A stretch of 5,733 bases of DNA from Actinomycetota bacterium (GCA_009699765.1 WLNN01000090.1:1-5733), one strand, 5' to 3'. Positions 1 through 5,722 are shown, counted from the first letter of the stretch. Notes: generated from the sequence alone by a model not told the origin. Numbers and translations: made by a program.

Positions 1-67
1 CGTCGAGAATTACCTTCTCACCATGCGCTTTACGCGCCTTCTTCATCGTGTAAATGAACTCAGCCAT
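1..67 (-). CDS. ettA: Energy-dependent translational throttle protein EttA (N-terminal fragment, runs off the window)
   Basis: Only the first 22 codons are present. They begin at ATG 67-65 and run off the left edge. The peptide starts MAEFIYTMKKARKAHG and continues EKVILD, which I recognise as the conserved start of EttA, an ABC-F ATPase without membrane domains. EttA binds the ribosomal E site and gates entry into elongation according to the ADP/ATP ratio. The fragment stops just before the first Walker A motif, so no catalytic residue is visible. A Shine-Dalgarno-like AAGGT lies at 80-76, about 8 nt before the ATG, which supports this start. The gene is divergent from tRNA-Arg and unrelated to the phosphate genes. 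Identity rests on a short but distinctive N-terminus; another ABC-F protein is the main alternative. Confidence 0.8.
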   Translation of the reverse strand, partial: MAEFIYTMKKARKAHGEKVILD

Positions 68-105
68 AGTGCCAAACCTTACTGGGTACAATTGCCACGT
101 ACGAA

Positions 106-130
106 TCACACTCGTTCTTAATTAGTGTGA
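106..130. repeat. 7-bp inverted repeat in the ettA / tRNA-Arg divergent spacer
   Basis: TCACACT at 106-112 is mirrored exactly by AGTGTGA at 124-130, with an 11-nt A/T-rich centre. It ends 3 nt before the tRNA. No T-tract follows on either strand, so it does not look like a terminator. It could be an operator between the divergent ettA and tRNA-Arg promoters, or a leader hairpin in the pre-tRNA. I see no convincing -35/-10 pair for either gene in the spacer. Confidence 0.4.
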
Positions 131-133
131 AAT

Positions 134-207
134 GCGCCTGTAGCTCAGTCGGATAGAGCACCTGCCTTCTAAGCAGGTTGTCGCTGGTTCGATTCCAGCC
201 AGGCGCG
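134..207 (+). tRNA. tRNA-Arg, anticodon TCT
   Basis: A complete cloverleaf can be folded by eye. Acceptor strand GCGCCTG (134-140) pairs with CAGGCGC (200-206), with discriminator G207. The anticodon stem CCTGC/GCAGG (161-165, 173-177) closes a 7-nt loop with TCT at 168-170. The T arm is GCTGG (183-187), loop TTCGATT, CCAGC (195-199). The anticodon reads AGA (and AGG by wobble) arginine codons. The 3' CCA is not encoded (GCAA follows), so it must be added by CCA-adding enzyme. The gene stands alone, convergent with pstS, and is followed 14 nt later by a strong hairpin terminator. Confidence 0.96.
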
Positions 208-220
208 CAAGTGAGTAAAG

Positions 221-259
221 AAAAACCGGCCGGCTCCTTTTGGGAACCGGCCGGTTTTT
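221..259. terminator. Bidirectional intrinsic terminator shared by tRNA-Arg and pstS
   Basis: An 8-bp perfect GC stem, CCGGCCGG (226-233) against CCGGCCGG (247-254), is flanked by AAAAA (221-225) and TTTTT (255-259), which lengthen the pairing. The inner part (234-246) can add a few more pairs (TCC with GGA) around a T-rich loop. Read on plus, the hairpin is followed by a T-run and ends the tRNA-Arg transcript. Read on minus, the A-run becomes the T-run and ends the pstS transcript about 25 nt after its stop codon. Confidence 0.93.
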
Positions 260-284
260 ACTCTTGGAGGAGTTTGTTTAGAAA

Positions 285-1433
285 TTAACCGATCTTTGCA
301 ACCTGAGCGAGTGACTTCTTAAGAAGATCGCCATCGATTACTGAGAAGCCAAGCTTTGCTCCGACAGTTCCAGAACATGCAGGTGAAAGAATGAACTTTG
401 CATATTCCTTAACTGCTGCAGCCTGTGCCTTATCTGGGTATGAAGTATCAGCTAAGAGGTAAGAAACGATACCTAGTGGGTAAGCGCCCTTCTCCTTAGT
501 TGCAAAGTCATATGTGAGCCAGCCGTTTGCGTCCTGTGAAGCTGATGCAAGGAATGCACCAACACCAGTTGAATCAGCAGCAACTGATGAACCAGCTGGG
601 TTGATCAAGTTTGCAATCTTTAGGTTGTTTGCAACCGCATAGTTAACTTCTGCGTATGTGATTGAGTAAGGAGTCTTACCTGCGAGCTGTGCAACACCTG
701 TAGAAGAAGATGCGCCAACGATGCGGCCGATATTCTTTGCATCATTGATGTTACCTGGGAATGATGATGTGAATACCTTGTTCTTAGCCTTTGTCCATAC
801 TGTTGGAGCTGACTTGTTTAGGTAGTTTGTGAAGTTTTCAGTTGTGCCTGATGAATCTAGACGGTAGATAACCTGAATTTTCTTTGCAGGCAAAACGATA
901 TTGCTATTTACAGTTTGTGTGCGAAGAACAATTGGATCACCCTTTGAATCCTTCTTAAGTGTTCCATCTGCATTCTTTGAATAAACAACCTTTGTTGTTG
1001 AGCGGTTGTTATCTGCCTTGATGGCCTCGTCATTCCACATTGTGATTTCACCAGAGAAGATCTTTGCAACTGTCTCTGCTGAGAACTGAATTGTCTTCTT
1101 ATTTGGAACGTTGTGAAGAAGTGCAATTGGAGCAGCAACTAGTGGAACGTGGATTAGTGATGCACGCTTTGTTGTTGCGGTGTATGCACCGTCTGACATC
1201 CAGAAGTCACCGATTGACTTATCTGAGTTTGACTGGCCTGTTCCTGATGAAGATGAAGCATATGTATATGAGTGTGATGTAGCTGCTGCAAATGGAGCCT
1301 TGCAAGCTTCGATCAGAGCTGCTGGGAATGATGCGCCAGAGCCTTGTAGTGATGCTGCATGTGCAGGAGTTGTAGCTACCAAGCCAAACGCGAGCGCTAT
1401 AGATGCGACCTTCGCGAGCTTTGAAACCTTCAT
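285..1433 (-). CDS. pstS: Phosphate ABC transporter, phosphate-binding protein PstS
   Basis: This 382-aa extracellular binding protein captures inorganic phosphate and delivers it to PstC/PstA. The start at ATG 1433-1431 is chosen because AAGGGGA lies 6 nt before it and a classical signal peptide follows directly; a GTG 17 codons earlier would spoil that signal. Residues 1-26 have Lys at 2, 5 and 8, a hydrophobic core and an AHA|A cleavage site, so signal peptidase I is expected. There is no lipobox cysteine. PstS hallmarks are GSGASF (31-36), the SSSGTGQSN region (61-69) and RLDSSGTTENFTNYL (191-205), the phosphate-binding Arg/Asp/Ser/Thr loop. The only two cysteines, C44 and C353, could form a disulphide. 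Residues about 142-177 form a polar insertion with an NADG turn between the segment ending EAIKAD and the binding loop. It is the last gene of the pst group, 120 bp behind pstB, with its own candidate PHO boxes, and it ends at a strong terminator. Confidence 0.95.
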   Translation of the reverse strand: MKVSKLAKVASIALAFGLVATTPAHAASLQGSGASFPAALIEACKAPFAAATSHSYTYASSSSGTGQSNSDKSIGDFWMSDGAYTATTKRASLIHVPLVAAPIALLHNVPNKKTIQFSAETVAKIFSGEITMWNDEAIKADNNRSTTKVVYSKNADGTLKKDSKGDPIVLRTQTVNSNIVLPAKKIQVIYRLDSSGTTENFTNYLNKSAPTVWTKAKNKVFTSSFPGNINDAKNIGRIVGASSSTGVAQLAGKTPYSITYAEVNYAVANNLKIANLINPAGSSVAADSTGVGAFLASASQDANGWLTYDFATKEKGAYPLGIVSYLLADTSYPDKAQAAAVKEYAKFILSPACSGTVGAKLGFSVIDGDLLKKSLAQVAKIG

Positions 1434-1436
1434 GTA

Positions 1437-1475
1437 TTTCCCCTTATGAGTTGTGGATGTAATTACAAGGGGAAA
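1437..1475 (-). promoter_or_regulatory. pstS leader inverted repeat containing the ribosome-binding site
   Basis: On the minus strand TTTCCCCTT (1475-1467) is followed after 21 nt by its exact complement AAGGGGAAA (1445-1437). The second arm contains the pstS Shine-Dalgarno AAGGGGA, so an RNA starting upstream of 1475 could fold and mask it. The loop contains a 10-bp palindrome, TGTAATTACA (1458-1467). If the promoter lies within the repeat, as a TAAGTT -10 candidate at 1479-1474 would imply, the upstream arm would not be transcribed. The repeat would then act only as DNA, or only in read-through RNA from pstB. The repeat is seen; its function is inferred. Confidence 0.5.
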
Positions 1476-1484
1476 CTTATGCAC

Positions 1485-1539
1485 ATCGAGTTAACTGTTA
1501 TCCCCTGCTCGGGAAACGTTTCTTAACCGTTAGATGAAC
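1485..1539 (-). promoter_or_regulatory. Candidate PHO-box array upstream of pstS
   Basis: Read on the minus strand in 11-nt steps from 1539, the unit starts are GTTCATC (1539-1533), GGTTAAG (1528-1522), GTTTCCC (1517-1511), AGGGGAT (1506-1500) and GTTAACT (1495-1489). Units 1, 3 and 5 match the GTTCACC unit of actinobacterial PhoP boxes at 6, 5 and 5 of 7 positions; units 2 and 4 are poor. Family knowledge: PhoP boxes are tandem 11-nt repeats, and PhoP activates pst genes when phosphate is low. Possible -10 elements downstream are TAAGTT (1479-1474) and TAATTA (1465-1460); I cannot choose between them. This region gives pstS a probable promoter separate from pstCAB. Confidence 0.5.
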
Positions 1540-1553
1540 AAATGGTGCTGGTA

Positions 1554-2384
1554 TTAGCCGAAACGGCCAGTGACATAATCCTCAGTGCGCTTATCTTTTG
1601 GACGCGAGAAGATCTCACTTGTAGGGGCGAACTCAATCATCTGACCAGGGCCGCCATCAGATAGGAAGAAGGCGGTGGAATCAGAGACACGAGCTGCCTG
1701 CTGCATATTGTGAGTAACAATGACGATTGTCATTGTGTCTGAGAGGTGACGGATAGTCTCTTCAATGCGAAGTGTTGAACCTGGATCAAGGGCTGAACAA
1801 GGCTCATCCATTAATAAGACCTGTGGGCGAACCGCTAGGGCACGTGCAATGCAGAGGCGCTGTTGTTGACCACCTGAAAGAGAGCCACCATGTGCCCCAA
1901 GGCGATCCTTTACCTCTTTCCAGAGGCCAGCACGTTCTAGACATTCCTCTAGAAGATCATCCTTGTTATCGACCTTGACCTGAGCAAGCTTGAGGCCAGA
2001 GAGAACGTTCTCGCCGATTGTCATTGATGGGAACGGATTTGGCTTCTGAAAAACCATACCGATTTGAAGACGAATCTTTGTTACATCGACGCCTGGTGCA
2101 TACACATCTTTACCATCAAGCAGAACTTCTCCCGCCATTGCAGCACCTGGGATAAATTCATGCATACGGTTTAATGTGCGAATAAATGTTGATTTGCCGC
2201 AACCAGATGGACCGATAAGAGCGGTCACTGTTCCTGGTGCGAAGTCGAGTGAGACATCAGCTAGTGCATGATGCTTTGTAAACCATGCATGCACTCCACG
2301 TGCCTCAAGGCCAGTGCCAGCAGCGCGAATAGATGGAGCTTTGGTGACGTGAGCGTTAGCTACCTCTGATAGTGATGATGTCAT
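1554..2384 (-). CDS. pstB: Phosphate ABC transporter, ATP-binding protein PstB
   Basis: This 276-aa cytoplasmic ATPase forms the dimer that powers phosphate import through PstC/PstA. All ABC motifs are intact: Walker [10 protein letters not shown] (58-66), Q-loop Gln113 in VFQKPNPFP, signature LSGGQQQR (169-176), Walker B VLLMDEP (189-195) followed by the SALDP D-loop, and switch His225 in VTHNMQQA. The QKPNPFP segment and the C-terminal DYVTGRFG ending are typical of PstB rather than other importers. ATG 2384-2382 is chosen because GGAAGGT lies 6 nt upstream and the ATG shares its A with the pstA stop (TAATG), giving translational coupling; the open frame extends 28 codons further but without support. 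About 25 weakly conserved residues precede the ABC core. No phoU follows; pstS comes next. Confidence 0.96.
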   Translation of the reverse strand: MTSSLSEVANAHVTKAPSIRAAGTGLEARGVHAWFTKHHALADVSLDFAPGTVTALIGPSGCGKSTFIRTLNRMHEFIPGAAMAGEVLLDGKDVYAPGVDVTKIRLQIGMVFQKPNPFPSMTIGENVLSGLKLAQVKVDNKDDLLEECLERAGLWKEVKDRLGAHGGSLSGGQQQRLCIARALAVRPQVLLMDEPCSALDPGSTLRIEETIRHLSDTMTIVIVTHNMQQAARVSDSTAFFLSDGGPGQMIEFAPTSEIFSRPKDKRTEDYVTGRFG

Positions 2385-3421
2385 TATTTGACCTTCCGTG
2401 TTGATAGCAAGCGGGCAGCGGTAAAGAGAATAAGAACTATCGTGATTAGAACGAGCAAGCCAGCCCAAGCACGAGTTATTGCTTCAGGAGAACCTGCATT
2501 AAATGATTTCCAGATGTAATACGGAAGAGAGCCCATTGGGTCATGGAATGGATTTGGATTTACTTTATCTCCGCCACCTGAAAGCAATAACAGAGGTGCT
2601 GTTTCACCCGCGATACGAGCGATTCCGAGAATTACAGCAGTCATCAATCCGCTACGAGCTGCAGGTAGAACAATCATTGCGACGGTGCGCCACTGGGTAC
2701 CACCAAGAGCAACGCCTGCTTCGCGAAGGTCATTTGGAATCAATTTTAGAACTTCTTCTGAAGTACGTGCGATCGTTGGAATCATCAAAATTGTGAGTGC
2801 GAGTGATGCCATAAAGCCTGAATACGCTTTTGTGATTGGGTAGAGAACTGCAGAGAGAATAAAAAGTCCGGCAACAATTGACGGAACGCCAGACATTGCT
2901 TGCACCAAGAACTTAATTGGCTTTGTGAAACGCCCCTTTACCTCGGTGATGTAAAGCGCAGTCAGAATGCCAAGCGGGACACTGAGAACGAGTGCGACAC
3001 TGACAAGAATTACAGTTCCGGTTATTGCGTGTAGTAAGCCACCGACATTTAGTGGATCCGTTGGCGCGTTAAGCGACATATCAGTCTTAAATATATTGAG
3101 GTTGATGCCTCGGTAGCCCTTTGCAATCACAGTTGTCAGAATGCTCAAAATTGGAAGCACGGTAACAAATGCCATTAAGCCAATTAAGGTCTTAATAAAT
3201 AGATCTGCTGCAGAACGTCGTCCAAATTTAATCCAACCAGCAATACCCGATGCAACTGAGTAAAAAATAAAGAAGAGACCTACATATGCAAGTTTGCCCT
3301 TTGCGGGAGTCACAGCAACGACCAGGTAAGAAAGTACTGCCGAAAGAAGGAAGATTGCTAGATCGCGCAACCTATCCGCTGGCGTAGCAGCCCATGGTTT
3401 TCTCGGTGCAACAGTTGTCAT
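2384..3421 (-). CDS. pstA: Phosphate ABC transporter, permease protein PstA
   Basis: This 345-aa integral membrane protein forms one half of the phosphate channel with PstC. The core has six expected membrane segments, near residues 72-100, 128-158, 168-196, 202-220, 255-281 and 316-338. The cytoplasmic EAA loop that contacts PstB runs from about 221 to 262 ([16 protein letters not shown], then the LPAARSG element). Typical PstA features include [11 protein letters not shown] (177-187) and [14 protein letters not shown] (266-279). It is about 50 residues longer than E. coli PstA. The extra N-terminus holds two more hydrophobic stretches (about 21-38 and 44-63), so eight membrane segments are predicted by eye. 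ATG 3421-3419 overlaps the pstC stop by 4 nt (ATGA), which fixes the start by coupling, with GGGAAG inside the pstC end as possible ribosome-binding site. Confidence 0.95.
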   Translation of the reverse strand: MTTVAPRKPWAATPADRLRDLAIFLLSAVLSYLVVAVTPAKGKLAYVGLFFIFYSVASGIAGWIKFGRRSAADLFIKTLIGLMAFVTVLPILSILTTVIAKGYRGINLNIFKTDMSLNAPTDPLNVGGLLHAITGTVILVSVALVLSVPLGILTALYITEVKGRFTKPIKFLVQAMSGVPSIVAGLFILSAVLYPITKAYSGFMASLALTILMIPTIARTSEEVLKLIPNDLREAGVALGGTQWRTVAMIVLPAARSGLMTAVILGIARIAGETAPLLLLSGGGDKVNPNPFHDPMGSLPYYIWKSFNAGSPEAITRAWAGLLVLITIVLILFTAARLLSTRKVK

Positions 3422-4389
3422 TTTCCAGACTTCCCTGTCGTCTTAACAATTAAATCTGCAATTGCATTGACTAGTAAAGTGAGCACGAAAAGCACAAGGC
3501 CGGCTGCCATAAGGGCCTTAATCTCATATGGGCTAGCCTCACCGAACTTAAGAATAATAAGTGAAGCAACGTTTCCGCCAACACCAAAGAGCACATGCCA
3601 ATTCACTTGGAAAACAATATTTAGAACTGTAAATACCGCAACAGTCTCACCCATCGCACGTCCGAGTCCAAGCATCGCTCCACCGATAACACCAGATCGA
3701 CCGTGAGGGATTACAACTGCCTTAATCATTCCCCATCGAGTTGCACCCAGAGCGTAAGCAGCTTGAATACGATCAAGTGGAGCCTGTGAGAAAACTTCAC
3801 GAGAGACAGAGGTGATAATTGGAATAATCATGATTGCAAGAATTACACCTGCAACAAAGGGCGAGCGCGTAAATACATATGCGTCGACATGGAAGACTGG
3901 CACGAAACCGAGGTATCGATTGAGAAGTTTTGCCCAATACTCGATACTCGGCATGAGAACAAGAAAGCCCCAGATACCAAATAAGATTGATGGAAATGCA
4001 GCCATCATGTCTATCACGGCAATCAAGAATTTCTTCAACCATGGTGGTGCGTAAAAATTTAAGTAGAGTGCAGTGGCAACTGAAATCGGTAGCGCTATTA
4101 CTACAGCTACTGCCGAACAGAGAATTGTTCCGACAAGCATTGCAGCTAGACCAAAATGACTTTCTACAACATTGCCAGCATCATCTGTGGTAATTGACCA
4201 ATTGGATTTAGTTATGAAGTTAAAGCCTTCTTGACGAAGAACTTCTACTCCGCGATATGCAAGAAAAACTGTAATCAATCCGAGAATAACTAGCGATGAA
4301 AGTCCGCCCGCGGTGACCACTCTGCGAAATACTCGATCCGATAGGCGAGGTCTGGTCGTGAGCTCGCGCGGCGCAGGTACAGTCGACAT
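3418..4389 (-). CDS. pstC: Phosphate ABC transporter, permease protein PstC
   Basis: This 323-aa membrane protein is the other half of the phosphate channel and the first gene of the pst operon. Hydrophobic segments lie near 26-48, 80-110, 119-147, 178-196, 232-262 and 293-315. A longer extracytoplasmic loop (about 50-78) follows the first segment, as is usual for PstC. The EAA loop is visible at about 197-237 (REVF, AYALGATRWG, IPHGRSG), and AFPSILFGIWGFLVL (131-145) and GRAMGETVAV (243-252) are family signatures. I chose ATG 4389-4387 because AAGGA lies 7 nt upstream. A GTG five codons earlier (4404-4402) has a GAGG only 4 nt away and would nearly coincide with the transcript start predicted from the -10 element. 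pstC overlaps pstA by 4 nt and is divergent from orn. Confidence 0.95.
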   Translation of the reverse strand: MSTVPAPRELTTRPRLSDRVFRRVVTAGGLSSLVILGLITVFLAYRGVEVLRQEGFNFITKSNWSITTDDAGNVVESHFGLAAMLVGTILCSAVAVVIALPISVATALYLNFYAPPWLKKFLIAVIDMMAAFPSILFGIWGFLVLMPSIEYWAKLLNRYLGFVPVFHVDAYVFTRSPFVAGVILAIMIIPIITSVSREVFSQAPLDRIQAAYALGATRWGMIKAVVIPHGRSGVIGGAMLGLGRAMGETVAVFTVLNIVFQVNWHVLFGVGGNVASLIILKFGEASPYEIKALMAAGLVLFVLTLLVNAIADLIVKTTGKSGK

Positions 4390-4413
4390 GCCCGCATCCT
4401 TCACCCCGCCTCG

Positions 4414-4419
4414 AAAATA
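4414..4419 (-). promoter_or_regulatory. Candidate -10 element of the pstC promoter
   Basis: TATTTT on the minus strand fits the TAnnnT pattern. It begins 9 nt after the last PHO-box unit, a spacing expected where a PhoB/PhoP-type activator replaces a good -35 element. Transcription would start near 4407, giving a leader of about 17 nt before the pstC ATG, enough for its AAGGA site. Assigned by eye only. Confidence 0.4.
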
Positions 4420-4428
4420 GAGAGGGAT

Positions 4429-4461
4429 AGATGGTTAACGCAAGGTGAACGAGAGTTGAAA
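4429..4461 (-). promoter_or_regulatory. PHO box upstream of pstC (three 11-nt repeat units)
   Basis: On the minus strand three tandem units start at 4461 (TTTCAAC), 4450 (GTTCACC) and 4439 (GTTAACC), each followed by 4 unconserved bases. The middle unit is a perfect match to the GTTCACC unit of the Streptomyces-type PhoP box; the others match at 5/7 and 6/7. The location just upstream of a TATTTT -10 candidate is where a phosphate-starvation activator should bind to switch on pstCAB. The same DNA overlaps the -35 region of the divergent orn promoter. No PhoP gene is in the window, so the regulator is inferred. Confidence 0.7.
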
Positions 4462-4482
4462 ACTCCCCCCACGAGATAGGCT
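4454..4482 (+). promoter_or_regulatory. Candidate orn promoter, probably giving a leaderless mRNA
   Basis: TAGGCT (4477-4482) fits the TAnnnT -10 pattern and ends 6 nt before the orn ATG, so transcription would begin at or next to the A of the start codon. A -35 region is plausible at AGTTGA (4454-4459, 17-nt spacer) or TTGAAA (4456-4461, 15-nt spacer). A weak AGG 8 nt before the ATG is the only ribosome-site candidate. Leaderless genes with this geometry are common in actinobacteria. Confidence 0.45.
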
Positions 4483-4488
4483 CACCCT

Positions 4489-5100
4489 ATGGCTAACGAA
4501 TTACCCCACCTTGTCTGGATTGATTGCGAAATGACCGGCCTCTCCCTCGAAACAGATGCCCTGGTCGAAATCGCCGTGCTGGTGACCGACTCTGATCTCA
4601 ACGTTATTGGTGAAGGCATCGACCTTGTCATCCATGCCACTGAAGGTCAGCTCGCCGGAATGAATGACTTTGTTCGCAATATGCATACCTCCTCTGGATT
4701 AATCACCGAGATTTCGCAAGGCATTGAAATTGGTTTAGCTGAAAAACAGATCCTCGCCTATCTCGAGGCGTCGGGAGTAGTCGCTGGAAAATCACCACTT
4801 GCAGGAAATTCTGTTTCTGTTGATCGCAACTTCATCGCCCGAGATATGAAGGTGTTGGCAGAATTTCTTCACTATCGCACCATCGATGTCTCGACCATTA
4901 AAGAGCTAGCCCGCCGCTGGTATCCAAAGAGCTACTTTGCAGCCCCGGCCAAGACTGGCAACCATCGCGCACTTGGTGATATCCGAGATTCGATTGCAGA
5001 GTTGGCCTATTACCGAACCTCAGTTTTTGGCGAAAATAAGCCTGCTGCAGCACCTCGCAAAAACTGGTTTATAGATTTAGCCCGTTGGCGGGTAAAGTAG
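4489..5100 (+). CDS. orn: Oligoribonuclease Orn (DEDDh 3'-5' exoribonuclease)
   Basis: This 203-aa cytoplasmic enzyme degrades 2-5-nt RNA fragments (and pGpG where c-di-GMP exists) to 5'-mononucleotides, the last step of RNA decay. All five DEDDh residues are visible: D12 and E14 in WIDCEMTGL, D112 in SVDRNF, and H159 and D164 in GNHRALGDIRDS. Other Orn signatures are AGKSPLAGNS (99-108), HYRTIDVSTIKELARRWYP (128-146) and IAELAYYR (169-176). The C-terminal tail after residue 180, basic and ending NWFIDLARWRVK, makes it longer than E. coli Orn (181 aa); actinobacterial homologues also carry an extension. The start codon directly follows a candidate -10 element, so translation may be leaderless. 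tRNA-His follows only 17 nt after the stop with no terminator between, suggesting a shared transcript. Confidence 0.96.
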   Translation: MANELPHLVWIDCEMTGLSLETDALVEIAVLVTDSDLNVIGEGIDLVIHATEGQLAGMNDFVRNMHTSSGLITEISQGIEIGLAEKQILAYLEASGVVAGKSPLAGNSVSVDRNFIARDMKVLAEFLHYRTIDVSTIKELARRWYPKSYFAAPAKTGNHRALGDIRDSIAELAYYRTSVFGENKPAAAPRKNWFIDLARWRVK

Positions 5101-5117
5101 CCCCCTGCACAGCACAT

Positions 5118-5194
5118 GGTGGGCGTAGCTCAGCTGGTAGAGCACTCGGTTGTGGTCCGAGATGTCGCGGGTTCGAGCCCCGTCGTTCACCCCA
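5118..5194 (+). tRNA. tRNA-His, anticodon GTG
   Basis: Acceptor strand GTGGGCG (5119-5125) pairs with CGTTCAC (5184-5190), including two G-U pairs. The histidine-specific extra G-1 (5118) faces C73 (5191), the identity element for HisRS. The anticodon stem CTCGG/CCGAG (5145-5149, 5157-5161) closes a loop with GTG at 5152-5154. The T arm is GCGGG (5167-5171), loop TTCGAGC, CCCGT (5179-5183). CCA is encoded at 5192-5194, unlike tRNA-Arg in this window. It lies between orn and ppa on the same strand with short gaps and no terminator-like hairpin, so it may be cut out of a longer transcript. Confidence 0.96.
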
Positions 5195-5236
5195 AGTTTT
5201 TCACAACCTATTTCTCTAGCGGAAAGTTGGCTCACG

Positions 5237-5722
5237 ATGATCTTCGACGTTGTTGTTGAAATCCCAGCAGGCTCACGCAATAAGTACGAAATTAACCATG
5301 AGACTCACGAGGTCCGCCTCGATCGCATGCTCTTTACGGCAACGCGTTTTCCGCACGACTACGGCTTTGTAAAGAATACGCTCTCACTCGATGGCGATCC
5401 ATTGGATGCCCTCGTTATGTTGGATGAGCCAACTTTTCCTGGCTGTGTTGTATCGGCTCGCGCTGTTGCGATGTTGCGTATGACTGATGAAAAAGGTGGC
5501 GATGACAAGCTTCTCTGTGTTGCCGCTGGCGATATTCGCAAGTCCGGCATTAAAGATATTTCAGACTTGCCAGTCTACGAACTGGATGAAATCAAACACT
5601 TCTTCGAAGTTTATAAGACACTCGAACCAGGCAAAGAAGTTATTGGTGGCGACTGGGTTGGCCACGATGCTGCAGAGGCAGAGATTCAAGCTTCATACGA
5701 TCGTTACACAGCAACGAAGTAA
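5237..5722 (+). CDS. ppa: Inorganic pyrophosphatase, family I soluble PPase
   Basis: This 161-aa cytoplasmic metal-dependent enzyme hydrolyses pyrophosphate to two phosphates, pulling nucleic-acid and amino-acid activation reactions forward. Length and sequence fit the compact actinobacterial form. Visible elements are [11 protein letters not shown] (8-18), RFPHDYGFV (37-45), the signature DGDPLDALV (52-60) with metal-binding D52, D54 and D57, the later acidic site DEKGGDDK (84-91; D85 and D90 as likely metal ligands) and [13 protein letters not shown] (121-133). ATG 5237 is chosen because IFDVVVEIP is the normal N-terminus; the open frame runs back 29 codons through the tRNA. The ribosome site is weak (GGAAAG, about 10 nt upstream). 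Only 42 nt separate it from tRNA-His, with no clear promoter. The end is complete, 11 bp before the window edge. Confidence 0.96.
   Translation: MIFDVVVEIPAGSRNKYEINHETHEVRLDRMLFTATRFPHDYGFVKNTLSLDGDPLDALVMLDEPTFPGCVVSARAVAMLRMTDEKGGDDKLLCVAAGDIRKSGIKDISDLPVYELDEIKHFFEVYKTLEPGKEVIGGDWVGHDAAEAEIQASYDRYTATK

Noticed and set aside
1064..1449. Overlapping plus-strand open frames opposite pstS
   Set aside because: They lie antisense to a well-supported gene, encode low-complexity peptides without family features and lack promoters.
1434..1484. GTG-initiated upstream extension of PstS (17 extra residues)
   Set aside because: It places polar residues before a classical signal peptide, while the internal ATG has an ideal SD. 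The extension also runs through the inverted repeat.
1479..1526. A plus-strand ATG preceded by a good SD (AAGGGGA at 1467-1473), opening a 15-codon reading frame
   Set aside because: The SD is the mirror arm of the pstS inverted repeat, the peptide is short and featureless, and no plus-strand promoter is evident. Most likely a by-product of the palindrome.
1557..1567. Small hairpin GCCG-AAA-CGGC at the pstB stop codon, as a possible pstB/pstS terminator
   Set aside because: The stem is only 4-6 bp, lies in the conserved GRFG coding end and is not followed by a T-run on the minus strand.
4463..4470. C-rich run upstream of orn, considered as a phase-variable tract
   Set aside because: It holds only six consecutive C residues in the orn promoter spacer, too short to suggest slippage control.
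5150..5236. N-terminal extension of the pyrophosphatase frame
   Set aside because: It translates the tRNA-His gene, and the family N-terminus begins at the ATG at 5237.
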